Positions 18,104-26,709 are shown, counted from the first letter of the stretch. The stretch: 36,753 bases of DNA from an uncultured Prochlorococcus sp. (GCA_902626435.1 CACOFO010000010.1:1-36753), one strand, 5' to 3'. The notes: generated by a model not told the origin, from the sequence alone. Made by a program: numbers and translations.

Positions 18104-18541
18104 CTATTTTAAGGTTGCTTTAAGAATTTTTGAACCATTAGTAAGCTTTAGAACGACGTCCATATCATCGGTCTTACCAAAAACAGTGTGAACTCCATCG
18201 AGATGAGGCTGTGGTTCATAAACTATGAAAAACTGGCTACCACCGGTATCCTTTCCAGCATGAGCCATAGAAAGGGAACCTTTTAAATGTTTATTGGAAT
18301 TAATTTCACATTTAATATTATATCCAGGACCACCAGTCCCAGGAGTACCAGAAGCTCCATCACGAGTATTCGGACATCCACCTTGAGCCATAAATCCAGG
18401 AATAACTCTATGAAATGCTAAACCATCATAAAAACCATCACTTATCAACTTTGTGAAGTTTTTAACAGTATTTGGGGCATCGTCAGAGAAAAACTCAATA
18501 TTTATATTCCCTACTTCGGTCTCAAGTAATGCTTTTGACAT
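18104..18541 (-). CDS. ppiB: Peptidyl-prolyl cis-trans isomerase, cyclophilin type
   Basis: Small (145 aa) cyclophilin catalysing proline isomerisation in folding proteins, probably cytoplasmic because no signal peptide is present. Family blocks are [33 protein letters not shown] with the catalytic Arg, the glycine-rich [13 protein letters not shown] loop, [17 protein letters not shown], and [11 protein letters not shown]. It is the last gene of the leftward folding group dnaK, dnaJ, DUF3110, ppiB; the 37-nt gap after the DUF3110 gene would allow co-transcription. The ATG at 18541 starts directly at the beta-barrel. The stop lies 4 nt from that of convergent ribBA. Confidence 0.96.
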   Translation of the reverse strand: MSKALLETEVGNINIEFFSDDAPNTVKNFTKLISDGFYDGLAFHRVIPGFMAQGGCPNTRDGASGTPGTGGPGYNIKCEINSNKHLKGSLSMAHAGKDTGGSQFFIVYEPQPHLDGVHTVFGKTDDMDVVLKLTNGSKILKATLK

Positions 18542-18578
18542 GTTCTATTTATTTAATGACTTATTCATATTTTAGTAG

Positions 18579-18959
18579 CTAAAGCAACTTTTCAAGGTTT
18601 TCCTTAATGGTATTTATATCAATGTTTTCTTTATTATTACTCTCGCCCTCCCAATTATCAACTTCTAGGTTTTTCTGAGGTGGAGAAATTAGTAACCTAT
18701 CTTCGGCTGTTTTAGGTACAAAATTTTTCTCAACTAATTTGCATTCATAACCTAATTTAATGCAGAAATCCTTAATTTCATCAATATCGATCTTTTCAAC
18801 TGTTGGAAGAGGAAAATCTTGAGCTTCAAGGAGACCACAGTATCTTATTGCATCATCCTTGTCTTCAAACATAAGTACTATAGTTCTTCCTTTTAGTTCA
18901 ATTGAATGAATTCCTTCCTTATCTGTTCCTGAATTATATAAAAGGACAAATATATTCAT
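18579..18959 (-). CDS. DUF3110 family protein
   Basis: A 126-residue protein of the cyanobacterial/plastid family DUF3110; biochemical function unknown. It begins MNIFVLLYNSGTDKEGIHSI, has VLMFEDKDDAIRYCGLLEAQ (about 29-48) and PTVEKIDIDEIKDFC (about 53-67), and an acidic, probably disordered tail with NWEGE. The ferredoxin-like alpha/beta pattern suggests a small binding domain, but no catalytic residues stand out. It lies 31 nt after dnaJ and 37 nt before ppiB on the same strand, so it may be expressed with the chaperones. That is context only and does not prove a folding role. Confidence 0.8.
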   Translation of the reverse strand: MNIFVLLYNSGTDKEGIHSIELKGRTIVLMFEDKDDAIRYCGLLEAQDFPLPTVEKIDIDEIKDFCIKLGYECKLVEKNFVPKTAEDRLLISPPQKNLEVDNWEGESNNKENIDINTIKENLEKLL

Positions 18960-18990
18960 AAGTGTCTAATTTTCTTTATATGATATTTGA

Positions 18991-19917
18991 TTAAGAATCA
19001 GAAAGTGATAATTCTTGTAATCTTGTATATAAAGCAATTTCTTCATCATTAATATCAGCAGGAATAACCACCAAGATTTCAACGTATTGATCACCTACAT
19101 TATCTTCGAAAGTTAAGCCCCTTCCTCTCAAACGTAACATTCTCCCGGTGGATGATTTTGGTGGGACTTGAAGTGTGACATTACCATCAAGAGTAGGAAC
19201 TTCTACTGCACAACCAAGAAGAGCATCATGAGGGAATAACTCTAGTTTATAAAGTACTCGCAAACCGTCAATTCTTAGCCCACTTTCCGTTTGAACTTTT
19301 AATTGCAGATAATGATCTTTACCTCCCCTTGCAATATTTTCAAGTCTTAATCTCCATCCATCACCAGCAAAAGGCGGTGTATCAACTTCAACTACAGTTT
19401 CATCTTCAAGCTCTATTAAAATTGAAGCACCATTAATGGCCTCATCAGGAGTTAATTCAATGATTGTTTCAATATCTTGGTGAATTTTAACAGGAGGTGG
19501 CTCTTCTGGAGATGTTGTAGGGTATTCATAATTATTGAATTCATCATTATCTATATATGTAGGTTCATTCTCAAATGGTTCATTATCGTATTCGTTGTAA
19601 TTCTTTGGGATATATTCATATCCAAATAATGAATTTAGATAATCTTGAAAATCAGGAAAACCTGTCTTGAAATTATTTTTTTCATAATCTTCCTGATTTT
19701 TTTTATCCGAACTATTATTTCTTTTATTGGGATCACGTAAGTATTCGTACGCTTCGTTAATTAATTTAAATCTTTCTTCTGCATTTATATCATTTTTATT
19801 TAAATCTGGATGCCATTTTCTTGCTTCATTTCGAAAAGCTTTTTTAAGTTCTTTATCATCGAAATCAGGGGGTAAACCCAGAATCGACAAATAGTCATTT
19901 TTAGAGGTAATAGTCAT
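18991..19917 (-). CDS. dnaJ: DnaJ-type co-chaperone without zinc finger
   Basis: Hsp40 partner that stimulates Hsp70 ATPase and delivers substrate. The J domain is at the N-terminus (DYLSILGLPPDFDDKELKKA, then the HPD motif in ARKWHPDLN). An acidic, Asn/Tyr/Pro-rich linker spans about 70-140. The C-terminal substrate-binding domain runs about 145-300 (LTPDEAINGASILIEL, GDGWRLRLENIARGGKDHYL, LRGRGLTF). No CxxCxGxG repeats are present, so it is a type II (CbpA-like) DnaJ. I choose the ATG at 19915-19917 (308 aa), with GGGA just upstream; upstream in-frame starts add residues without J-domain resemblance. This start overlaps the end of dnaK by 17 nt, so translation is probably coupled. Adjacency to a tailed DnaK matches the dnaK3-dnaJ pair of other cyanobacteria. 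Confidence 0.93.
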   Translation of the reverse strand: MTITSKNDYLSILGLPPDFDDKELKKAFRNEARKWHPDLNKNDINAEERFKLINEAYEYLRDPNKRNNSSDKKNQEDYEKNNFKTGFPDFQDYLNSLFGYEYIPKNYNEYDNEPFENEPTYIDNDEFNNYEYPTTSPEEPPPVKIHQDIETIIELTPDEAINGASILIELEDETVVEVDTPPFAGDGWRLRLENIARGGKDHYLQLKVQTESGLRIDGLRVLYKLELFPHDALLGCAVEVPTLDGNVTLQVPPKSSTGRMLRLRGRGLTFEDNVGDQYVEILVVIPADINDEEIALYTRLQELSLSDS

Positions 19918-21898
19918 TGTCCCATGGATCTTCATCCCTAGAATTACCATACCTCGAATTTCTATAATTTCTATTCATTTGATTATCCCAAGGATCATCA
20001 TCCCAATATTCATCTGAAAAGAGTTCATCCTTTAATGATCCAAATGTATTTTTAATACTCTGTAATGGATTATTATCAGTCTTTCTTACTGATGCAAATT
20101 TTCTGTTTAAACCGAATAATGCTTCTTGGAGAGAACTTACTGAAATTTCTAATTCTTGAGGATCATCATCATCTAAGTAATCTTCAACATCTTGAATGGC
20201 TAATTCAACAGCTCGTTGTTGTCTTTCAGCACCATAAGGACCAAATTCTAATGATGCATCCCTAAGCCTTCTCTCAGCTTGTGCAATTAGTGTTAAAGCA
20301 CTATTTTTTCTATCAATGACAGATCTTATCTTTTTATCTTCATTAGCTTTTGACTTAGCTTCTTCAATTATAGAATTAATTTCTTGTTCATTTAAATTAG
20401 AACCTCCTGAAATTGTTACTGATTGCTTTCTTCCAGTTGTCCTATCAGTTGCACTTACTTCTAAAAGACCATTAGCATCAATATCAAATGCTACCTGAAC
20501 CTGTGGGATCCCTCTGGGAGCTGGAGGTATTCCTGATAATCTAAATTTACCAAGTGATTTATTCTCAGAGGCTAGAGGCCTTTCACCTTGCCTTACTTGA
20601 ACAACAACTGATGATTGATTGGCTTCAGATGTACTAAAAACATCAGATTGTCTTACTGGAATTGGTGTATTTCGAGGAATAAGTACCTTCATAAGACCTC
20701 CAATTGTTTCTAAACCTAAAGAAAGAGGTGTGACATCATTTAGCAGTAAATCTTGTAAATCACCACTAATTATTCCAGATTGTATAGCTGCTCCAATTGC
20801 AACTACCTCATCTGGATTAACGGATTGACAAGGATCATTAGGAACTAGAGTCTTAACTAATTGTTGAACCATTGGAATTCTGGTACTGCCACCGACAAGA
20901 ACTACCTCATCTATATCTTCTGCGGTCCATCCTGAGTCATCTAATGCTATTTGGACAGGCTCTAATAATCTGTCTAGTAGATCTTGGGATAATGATTCAA
21001 ATATTTTTCTATCTATAGTTTCTTCAATATGTAATGGACCGTCTTTACTTGTTGTGATAAAAGGTAAAGATATTTTTGTTTTTTGCAATCCTGATAATTC
21101 ACATTTTGCCTTCTCAGAAGCTTCAGTTAATCTCTGTAAAGCTTGTCTATCCCTTCTTAGATCAATATCATGTTTAGTAAGAAATTTTTCAGCAAGCCAA
21201 TCTACTATTTTTGAATCAAAATTATTCCCACCAAGTTGGGTATCTCCACAAGTGGCTTTAACATCAAATACACCATTAGAAATTTTTAATAAAGAAACAT
21301 CAAATGTACCTCCCCCTAAATCAAAAACCAAAACATTATTAGAAGAACTTTTTTCAAAGCCATAAGCTAGAGCAGCTGCCGTAGGTTCATTAAGGATTCT
21401 ATCAACTCTGATGCCAGCCAATATTGCAGAATCCTTTGTAGCTTGCCTTTGAGATTCATTAAAATAGGCAGGGACAGTAATAACAGCAGAGTCAACAGTA
21501 TCTCCAAGATATGTTTCAGCATCATTTATTAATTTTCTAATTAATGAGCTGACTAACTCTTCAGGAGCATACTCTCTTTCTGTATTTGGACTAAGTACTC
21601 TTACACTTCCAGTATTATTTGATTTAACATTATAAGGAACTGAAATACTTGTATCATCTAATTCGTCCCAGTCGCTACCAATAAATCTTTTTAAGTTGTA
21701 AAAAGTATTCTTTGGATTTAAAACAAGTTGTCTTCTTGCTTGGTCTCCTATTACAATTTCTTTTTCCTTTGTAAAACCAACTATCGAAGGAGTAGTTCTA
21801 GACCCTTCAGAATTTGCAATAACAATTGGACGACCAGCTTCTATAACTCCGACAACAGAGTTAGTAGTACCCAAATCAATTCCAATTATTTGCCCCAT
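19901..21898 (-). CDS. dnaK: Hsp70 chaperone DnaK, tailed cyanobacterial paralogue (DnaK3-like)
   Basis: ATP-dependent Hsp70. The nucleotide-binding domain starts [15 protein letters not shown] and contains [25 protein letters not shown] and [13 protein letters not shown]; the substrate-binding domain follows ([27 protein letters not shown]). At 665 residues it is longer than canonical DnaK, and the lid does not end in the canonical EEVKD-type tail. Instead, residues about 619-665 are rich in Asp, Trp, Tyr, Asn and Arg and contain DPWDN twice (635-639, 657-661). Such C-terminal extensions and the adjacent dnaJ are known of cyanobacterial DnaK3, which associates with thylakoid membranes. I infer DnaK3 rather than DnaK2. 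A minus-strand TATAAT at 22015-22020 suggests a leader of about 110 nt. No CIRCE element was seen. Confidence 0.93.
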   Translation of the reverse strand: MGQIIGIDLGTTNSVVGVIEAGRPIVIANSEGSRTTPSIVGFTKEKEIVIGDQARRQLVLNPKNTFYNLKRFIGSDWDELDDTSISVPYNVKSNNTGSVRVLSPNTEREYAPEELVSSLIRKLINDAETYLGDTVDSAVITVPAYFNESQRQATKDSAILAGIRVDRILNEPTAAALAYGFEKSSSNNVLVFDLGGGTFDVSLLKISNGVFDVKATCGDTQLGGNNFDSKIVDWLAEKFLTKHDIDLRRDRQALQRLTEASEKAKCELSGLQKTKISLPFITTSKDGPLHIEETIDRKIFESLSQDLLDRLLEPVQIALDDSGWTAEDIDEVVLVGGSTRIPMVQQLVKTLVPNDPCQSVNPDEVVAIGAAIQSGIISGDLQDLLLNDVTPLSLGLETIGGLMKVLIPRNTPIPVRQSDVFSTSEANQSSVVVQVRQGERPLASENKSLGKFRLSGIPPAPRGIPQVQVAFDIDANGLLEVSATDRTTGRKQSVTISGGSNLNEQEINSIIEEAKSKANEDKKIRSVIDRKNSALTLIAQAERRLRDASLEFGPYGAERQQRAVELAIQDVEDYLDDDDPQELEISVSSLQEALFGLNRKFASVRKTDNNPLQSIKNTFGSLKDELFSDEYWDDDPWDNQMNRNYRNSRYGNSRDEDPWDNDYYL

Positions 21899-22014
21899 GT
21901 TTTTAGATCGCTAAATTAAAGCAAAATTTACTAATAATTTAATTAATTTTTATTTTAGATATTTACATATAATAGTAAAAATCAAATATTTTCAACTTAA
22001 TTTAATTAAATAAG

Positions 22015-22020
22015 ATTATA
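22015..22020 (-). promoter_or_regulatory. Candidate -10 box for dnaK
   Basis: Minus-strand TATAAT 117 nt before the dnaK ATG. If used, it leaves an untranslated leader of about 110 nt, long for this window. No -35, CIRCE or other heat-shock operator was recognised. The surrounding 21899-22062 stretch is AT-rich and otherwise featureless to me. Confidence 0.28.
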
Positions 22021-22062
22021 TTTGGGACCTCAAATTGATTACTATTTATTTATATGAAAACC

Positions 22063-22083
22063 TCAACATACAAAAATTGTTGA
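22063..22083 (-). terminator. Possible weak terminator or trailer hairpin after tRNA-Ser
   Basis: On the minus strand, 30 nt past the tRNA 3' end, TCAACA and TGTTGA form a 6-bp stem with a 9-nt loop, followed by GGTTTTC. The stem is short and AT-rich. The inner half can also pair with ATCAAC at 22098-22103, giving a competing hairpin. It might be a tRNA trailer terminator, but chance is not excluded. Confidence 0.25.
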
Positions 22084-22113
22084 TGTAATTGACCAATATC
22101 AACTAATATAAAA

Positions 22114-22200
22114 CGGAGAGAGAGGGATTCGAACCCTCGATAAAGTTGCCCCTATACAGCATTTCCAGTGCTGCGCCTTCAACCACTCGGCCACCTCTCC
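22114..22200 (-). tRNA. tRNA-Ser (anticodon GGA)
   Basis: An 87-nt class II tRNA. Read on the minus strand, the acceptor 5' side GGAGAGG pairs with TCTCTCC, followed by discriminator G. The D arm carries GGCCGAGTGGTTGAAGGC. The anticodon stem CAGCA/TGCTG encloses loop CTGGAAA, with GGA as anticodon (reads UCC and UCU). A long variable arm then precedes the T arm GAGGG-TTCGAAT-CCCTC. The long variable arm and discriminator G are serine identity elements. The 3' CCA is not encoded (TTT follows). It lies 49 nt from the divergent ferredoxin start and about 215 nt before dnaK on the same strand. Confidence 0.97.
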
Positions 22201-22237
22201 CAATAATCCTATCCTAACTCTTAATCACCCAATTCTT

Positions 22238-22245
22238 GAGGAAAG
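22238..22245 (+). promoter_or_regulatory. Shine-Dalgarno site deciding the TTG start of the ferredoxin
   Basis: GAGGAAAG ends 4 nt before TTG 22250 (AGGA to TTG is 7 nt). Clear Shine-Dalgarno sites are uncommon in this window, so it strongly supports the TTG start. Confidence 0.7.
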
Positions 22246-22249
22246 TTAT

Positions 22250-22624
22250 TTGAAAAGGACTTTCACAGTCACGATTAAAAACAAAGAAACCGGAAAGGTT
22301 TACCAAGAGCAGATTAGTAGTGACAAGTATATTCTTAAAGAATTTGAAAAGAAGGGTTTCAAACTTGCATTTTCATGCAGAAATGGTTGCTGTACAAGTT
22401 GTGCAGTTAAAATAATATCAGGAACTTTGCAACAACCTGAAGCAATGGGTGTATCTCAAGCCCTAAGAGACGAAGGTTATGCACTTCTATGTGTAGCTAA
22501 AGCAACTTCAGATCTTGAGGTGGAAACTACATATGAAGATGAAGTATACGATTTACAATTTGGACAATATTTTGGGAGGGGAAAGACAAGAGTGGCGCCA
22601 CCATGGGAATTTGAGGAAGATTAA
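22250..22624 (+). CDS. Plant-type [2Fe-2S] ferredoxin with C-terminal tail (Fed2/FdC2-like)
   Basis: A 124-residue electron carrier with one [2Fe-2S] cluster. The ligands are C43, C48, C51 and C81 (C-x4-C-x2-C-x29-C; SCRNGCCTSCAV and YALLCVAKA). C47 is an additional cysteine beside the cluster. It is longer than photosynthetic PetF (about 97 aa) because of a C-terminal tail (about 97-124) with VYDLQFGQYFGRGK, which resembles the plant FdC2 / cyanobacterial Fed2 class. From memory, that class is tied to the low-iron response rather than bulk electron flow. The start is TTG (22250-22252), supported by the strong Shine-Dalgarno GAGGAAAG at 22238-22245; no ATG fits. It heads a rightward group with the inositol-phosphatase family gene (5-nt gap). 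Confidence 0.92.
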   Translation: MKRTFTVTIKNKETGKVYQEQISSDKYILKEFEKKGFKLAFSCRNGCCTSCAVKIISGTLQQPEAMGVSQALRDEGYALLCVAKATSDLEVETTYEDEVYDLQFGQYFGRGKTRVAPPWEFEED

Positions 22625-22629
22625 TTAAA

Positions 22630-23478
22630 ATGTTTGAGTTAAGTGAAATAGAAGAACTAACAAATCAAGTAAACTTGTCTAGTTTGTATAAAATAGCCAA
22701 GAATTCTGCTCAAATTGGCAATGAAATTCTTAAAAATAATTATAATAAAATTCAGAAAATATCATCAAAGGGCAGGAAAGGTGATTTAGTAACCAATGTA
22801 GATTTGGAAGTTGAGAATAAAATAAAAGAATATTTATTAGAAGAGACCCCAAACATATCTATAAATGCAGAAGAATCGGGGAAATTAAGCAAATCCTCGG
22901 ATTTGACGTGGTGTATAGACCCATTAGACGGTACAACAAATTATTCGCATGGATATCCTTTTTTTGGAACTTCTATTGGTCTTGTATATAAAAATAAGCC
23001 AATTATAGGTGCTATATCAGTACCTTATTTAAATGAACTTTATTCAGCCTGTATAGGTTTAGGCTCATTCTGCAATGATAGTGAACTTAAAGTATCGAGT
23101 CCCTCTAATCTTTCTGAAAGTCTACTTGTAACTGGTTTCTCTTACGACAGATTTGAGACAGAGGATAATAATTATGCTGAATTTTGTTACTTAACACATA
23201 AAACTAGAGGAGTCAGAAGAGGTGGAGCTGCAGCTGTTGATCTAGCATTTGTTGCTGCAGGTAAGGTAGATGGATATTGGGAAAGAGGATTAGAGGTATG
23301 GGATCTGGCGGCTGGTGCTATTATTGTTAAAGAAGCAGGTGGTATTATTTCTGATTATCCATCAGGCGAATTTAATCTAAGTTCAGGTAGAATTTTAGCT
23401 TGTTCTGTTAGCCTTGAGAATGAATTAAAAAATGAACTTAATAAAGTCTCTCCATTAAAAAAAAATCTCTATACCTAA
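22630..23478 (+). CDS. Inositol monophosphatase family protein
   Basis: Mg2+-dependent sugar-phosphate phosphatase of the IMPase/FIG superfamily, 282 residues. The metal site is intact: the EE pair at 81-82 (NAEESG), D97-x-x-D100-G-T in WCIDPLDGTTNYSHGYPFFG, and the C-terminal VWDLAAGAIIVKEAGG carrying the last Asp ligand. KGRKGDLVTNVD (about 48-58) is the lithium-sensitive-family N-terminal motif. The substrate is uncertain; in cyanobacteria such enzymes may act on inositol phosphates, histidinol phosphate or other sugar phosphates. hisZ follows 18 nt downstream, which makes a histidinol-phosphatase role (HisN-like) conceivable, but this is inference from context. The ATG at 22630 lies 5 nt after the ferredoxin stop, with GAGGAAG overlapping the ferredoxin's last codons as a ribosome-binding site. 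Confidence 0.9.
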   Translation: MFELSEIEELTNQVNLSSLYKIAKNSAQIGNEILKNNYNKIQKISSKGRKGDLVTNVDLEVENKIKEYLLEETPNISINAEESGKLSKSSDLTWCIDPLDGTTNYSHGYPFFGTSIGLVYKNKPIIGAISVPYLNELYSACIGLGSFCNDSELKVSSPSNLSESLLVTGFSYDRFETEDNNYAEFCYLTHKTRGVRRGGAAAVDLAFVAAGKVDGYWERGLEVWDLAAGAIIVKEAGGIISDYPSGEFNLSSGRILACSVSLENELKNELNKVSPLKKNLYT

Positions 23479-23496
23479 AATTCTTTAGATATTAAA

Positions 23497-24648
23497 ATGA
23501 CAGATATAAAGGAAATTAAATTAGTCGATGTAAAAAATAACTCAAATATCATAAATAAACTTAATATTATTTATAAACTATGGGGCTATGAAGAGGTTTC
23601 TCCTTCATTTATAAATACTTTAGAGACGATAAAAGGTCGTGGCGTTATTGACGAAAATCAGGTTTTGGGAATAGTAAGTAATAATTCATTGTGTCTTAGG
23701 CCAGAAATGACTACATCTATTGTTAAATTGTCATCTACTAGATTAATAAATAAGAAAAGACCTATACGATTATTCACCAATGGAATGGTCTTTGATAAAA
23801 AACAAAATAATAAAAATTCATTTAAGTTACAAGAGAAACTGCAGAGTGGAATTGAATTAATTGGATATGATACAAAATACCCAGAAATTGAAGTTATTAA
23901 TATATTGTTTGATGCAATCGATAACATTAATTTGAAGGAAGGTTTTAATTTATGTCTACTAGTTAGTACCACAAAAATAATGGACTTAATACTGAATAAA
24001 TATATGAATAATAATGTTGAAGAAATTAAGAAAAGTCTAGTTAATTTTGATCAAGATAAATTATCTAAATTAGGGATTGATGAAGAAGATAAATATATAC
24101 TTAAAGATTTATTATTCACACGTGGAGAACCAATAGCAATATTAAAAAAATTGAAAGGTATATTTGGCACTAGTAAAAATCTAGATGACCTAAATTTCTT
24201 ATTTAAAACATTATCAAAAATATCAAATAAATATGGTGTTAAATTGCAACTTGATCCTACTTTTCAACCTCACTTGAATTTATACGAAGGAATAGTATTT
24301 CAACTAATAGGGGATGATGGTAAAAATAAAAACGTTATAGCTAAAGGCGGAAGATACGATGAATTAGTAAGATTCTTTAGTCCAAATGAGAAAATCTTAA
24401 ATGGAATTGGATTTACAATTTCAATAGATATCTTAAGAAATTTAATTAAAGAAGAAAAAACAGATAAAAAAAAGATTTTATTAATGTTTAAAGATTCTTA
24501 TTTGTTAGAAAAAGGAATGAATGAACAAAAAGAACAACAGAAAATTGGGAATATTGCTGTCTTATACTTAAATCCATGTGATGATTTAGCTAAAGCCAAT
24601 CAAATAATGAAAGAAAATAATTGTACTGAGATATTGTGGGTTAAATAA
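23497..24648 (+). CDS. hisZ: ATP phosphoribosyltransferase regulatory subunit HisZ
   Basis: Histidyl-tRNA-synthetase-like protein that forms a complex with short-form HisG and is needed for its activity and feedback control in the first step of histidine synthesis. At 383 residues it keeps a class II synthetase fold: LWGYEEVSPSFINTLETI (motif 1-like), LCLRPEMTTSIVKL with the PEMT motif, and KGGRYDELVRFF. It is shorter than HisS, lacks a normal C-terminal anticodon-binding domain, and its motif 2 region is altered (NGMVFDKKQNNKNS in place of the usual arginine-rich loop). These points favour HisZ over a true synthetase. The ATG is at 23497, 18 nt after the phosphatase gene. hisG is not in the window. 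Confidence 0.87.
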   Translation: MTDIKEIKLVDVKNNSNIINKLNIIYKLWGYEEVSPSFINTLETIKGRGVIDENQVLGIVSNNSLCLRPEMTTSIVKLSSTRLINKKRPIRLFTNGMVFDKKQNNKNSFKLQEKLQSGIELIGYDTKYPEIEVINILFDAIDNINLKEGFNLCLLVSTTKIMDLILNKYMNNNVEEIKKSLVNFDQDKLSKLGIDEEDKYILKDLLFTRGEPIAILKKLKGIFGTSKNLDDLNFLFKTLSKISNKYGVKLQLDPTFQPHLNLYEGIVFQLIGDDGKNKNVIAKGGRYDELVRFFSPNEKILNGIGFTISIDILRNLIKEEKTDKKKILLMFKDSYLLEKGMNEQKEQQKIGNIAVLYLNPCDDLAKANQIMKENNCTEILWVK

Positions 24649-24685
24649 TACCTTTTAAGAGTTTATTTAGGTTTTAAAATTCATA

Positions 24686-24701
24686 TATTGTTCGGACAAT
24701 A
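24686..24701 (+). other. Small hairpin between hisZ and htpG
   Basis: TATTGT-TCGG-ACAATA, a perfect 6-bp stem with a 4-nt loop, lies 37 nt after hisZ and 65 nt before htpG. There is no T-run directly after it, so it is not a standard intrinsic terminator. It might mark the end of the hisZ transcript or the htpG leader. It is not CIRCE. Confidence 0.3.
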
Positions 24702-24765
24702 CTCCTAATTAAACTTGATTAACGAGTTTTAAGGAAATAAGATTTATATGTTTGATTTTTTTTAA

Positions 24766-26670
24766 ATGGAAAAAGGCGAAATTCGTATTAATACCGAAAA
24801 TATTTTCCCAATTATCAAGAAGGCAGTTTATTCTGACCATGAAATCTTTTTAAGAGAACTTGTTAGTAACGGAGTTGACGCAATAAGTAAACGAAGAATG
24901 GCTTCTATGGCAGGTGACTGCGAAAATCCTAAAGAATCTCAAGTAAAAATTTTAATTGACCGTGAGAATAATACACTAACAATTTCTGATAATGGAATTG
25001 GAATGAATGATGAAGAAATCAAAAAGTACATAAACCAAGTGGCATTTTCTAGTGCCGAAGAATTCCTAACAAAATATAAAAAAAATAATGATGAATTTAT
25101 AGGCCATTTTGGACTTGGTTTTTATTCAAGTTTCATGGTGGCGGATAGAGTTGATATATTAACTAAATCAGCAATTGGAGAATCTAAGGCTTTCAAATGG
25201 TCTTGTGATGGATCGCCAAATTTCACCTTAGAGGAGTCAGAAAGAGAGTCAATTGGGACAGATGTGATACTTCACCTACTTGAAGAAGAAAAAGAATTTA
25301 TCGAGCCAGAAAGGATTAAATCATTAATAAAAAAATATTGTGATTTTATGCCAATAGATATCTTATTAGAAGGTGAGTCAATTAATAAGAAAAATCCCCC
25401 ATGGAGAAAACAACCTAGTGAATTAAAAGATGAAGATTATATTGAGTTGTATAAATACCTTTATCCTTTTCAGGGAGATCCACTATTCTGGATACATTTA
25501 AATACAGATTATCCATATGACATACAAGGGATATTGTATTTTCCTAAGTTATCTGGTAGAGCTGATTGGGAAAAGGGAGAAATTAAACTATTTTGCAATC
25601 AAGTATTCGTAAGCGATTCAATTAAAGAGATAGTACCAAAATACCTTTTACCTCTAAGAGGAGTAATTGACTCTACAGATATACCGCTAAATGTGAGTAG
25701 AAGCGCATTACAAACAGATAGAAAAGTAAGGTCTATATCATCATTTATTTCAAAAAAAATCGCTAATAAACTGAAAGATTTAATAAAAAATTCTCCAGAA
25801 TTTTATGCAGAAATTTGGGATTCTATATCTGCTTTTATTAAAATTGGTGCAATCGAAGATGAAAAATTTGCTGAATTAGTCGATAACAGTATAATTTTCG
25901 AAACAATACTCAATTCAGAGAATGACTTAACTAAGGATATTGAAAATAAGTCCCTTATCAAATCAAATGATAAATATTTTACAACTCTGGCAAATTACAA
26001 AGAACGAAATAAGATATTAGATTCTAAAAAAATAATTTATTGCTCTGATATGATTGCTCAGTCAAGCGCATTAAATATCTGTTTATCTGATAATAAGGAA
26101 GTCATTATATCTGATCCATTAATTGATGCACAATTTCTTCCATGGTTAGAAAGTAAAAAAGAAGATTATCAATTCCAAAGAGTTGATTCAGAAATCAATG
26201 AACTAGATGATAAGGAATCCAAAGAAATTGTAGATAAGGATGGGAAATCTAATACAGAAAATCTTAGAGATACCATAGTTAAAGCACTTAATAATGAGAA
26301 AGTAACAGTTAAGGTACAGTCACTCTCAAGTAAAGATGCTCCACCTGCGATGATCTTACTTCCAGAACAAATGAGAAGAATTAATGATATGGGTGCTTAC
26401 ATGGAACAAAAGATGCCTGGATTACCTGAATATCACGTGCTTTTAATTAACAAAGAACATCCACTTATTGTTGGCCTTACTAAAATTACAGGCAATAAAA
26501 TAATTATTGATAAAAAAGATCCAATTGAGAATCCATTGGCATCAAAAATTGCTAATCATGTTTACGATATGGCAAAACTATCTGTGGGAGGATTAGATCA
26601 AAAGCAGATTATTAATTTACAAAATAATAATGCAGAATTGATTTCTGAATTGCTTAATTCAAAAAATTAA
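24766..26670 (+). CDS. htpG: Hsp90-family chaperone HtpG
   Basis: Bacterial Hsp90, an ATP-driven dimeric cytosolic chaperone important under heat, cold and light stress in cyanobacteria. At 634 residues it is full length. The N-terminal GHKL ATPase has IFLRELVSNGVDAISKRR, ISDNGIGM and FIGHFGLGFYSSFMVAD. The middle domain has LYFPKLSGRADWEKGEIKLF, SDSIKEIVPKYLLPLRGVID and NVSRSALQTDRKVR, with the catalytic Arg region. The C-terminal dimerisation domain is present (PPAMILLPEQMRRINDMG). The ATG at 24766 is preceded by a T-run and no evident Shine-Dalgarno. The 117-nt gap upstream suggests its own promoter. Confidence 0.97.
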   Translation: MEKGEIRINTENIFPIIKKAVYSDHEIFLRELVSNGVDAISKRRMASMAGDCENPKESQVKILIDRENNTLTISDNGIGMNDEEIKKYINQVAFSSAEEFLTKYKKNNDEFIGHFGLGFYSSFMVADRVDILTKSAIGESKAFKWSCDGSPNFTLEESERESIGTDVILHLLEEEKEFIEPERIKSLIKKYCDFMPIDILLEGESINKKNPPWRKQPSELKDEDYIELYKYLYPFQGDPLFWIHLNTDYPYDIQGILYFPKLSGRADWEKGEIKLFCNQVFVSDSIKEIVPKYLLPLRGVIDSTDIPLNVSRSALQTDRKVRSISSFISKKIANKLKDLIKNSPEFYAEIWDSISAFIKIGAIEDEKFAELVDNSIIFETILNSENDLTKDIENKSLIKSNDKYFTTLANYKERNKILDSKKIIYCSDMIAQSSALNICLSDNKEVIISDPLIDAQFLPWLESKKEDYQFQRVDSEINELDDKESKEIVDKDGKSNTENLRDTIVKALNNEKVTVKVQSLSSKDAPPAMILLPEQMRRINDMGAYMEQKMPGLPEYHVLLINKEHPLIVGLTKITGNKIIIDKKDPIENPLASKIANHVYDMAKLSVGGLDQKQIINLQNNNAELISELLNSKN

Positions 26671-26709
26671 GTCGTGTGTTAAAATTTTTAGAGATATGAC
26701 TAAAAAAAT

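Noticed and set aside
19918-19950. Longer dnaJ N-terminus
   Set aside because: The extra residues lie inside the dnaK tail and show no J-domain resemblance; ATG 19917 has a GGGA upstream.
20065-21365. Several plus-strand frames inside dnaK
   Set aside because: All lie opposite conserved Hsp70 motifs; no domain is recognisable in their translations.
21899-22249. tRNA-Ser as an integration site for a genomic island
   Set aside because: No integrase, no direct repeat of the tRNA 3' end was noticed, and both flanks are core genes of like composition.
23497-24648. Histidyl-tRNA synthetase
   Set aside because: Too short, altered motif 2 and no normal anticodon-binding domain; HisZ fits better.
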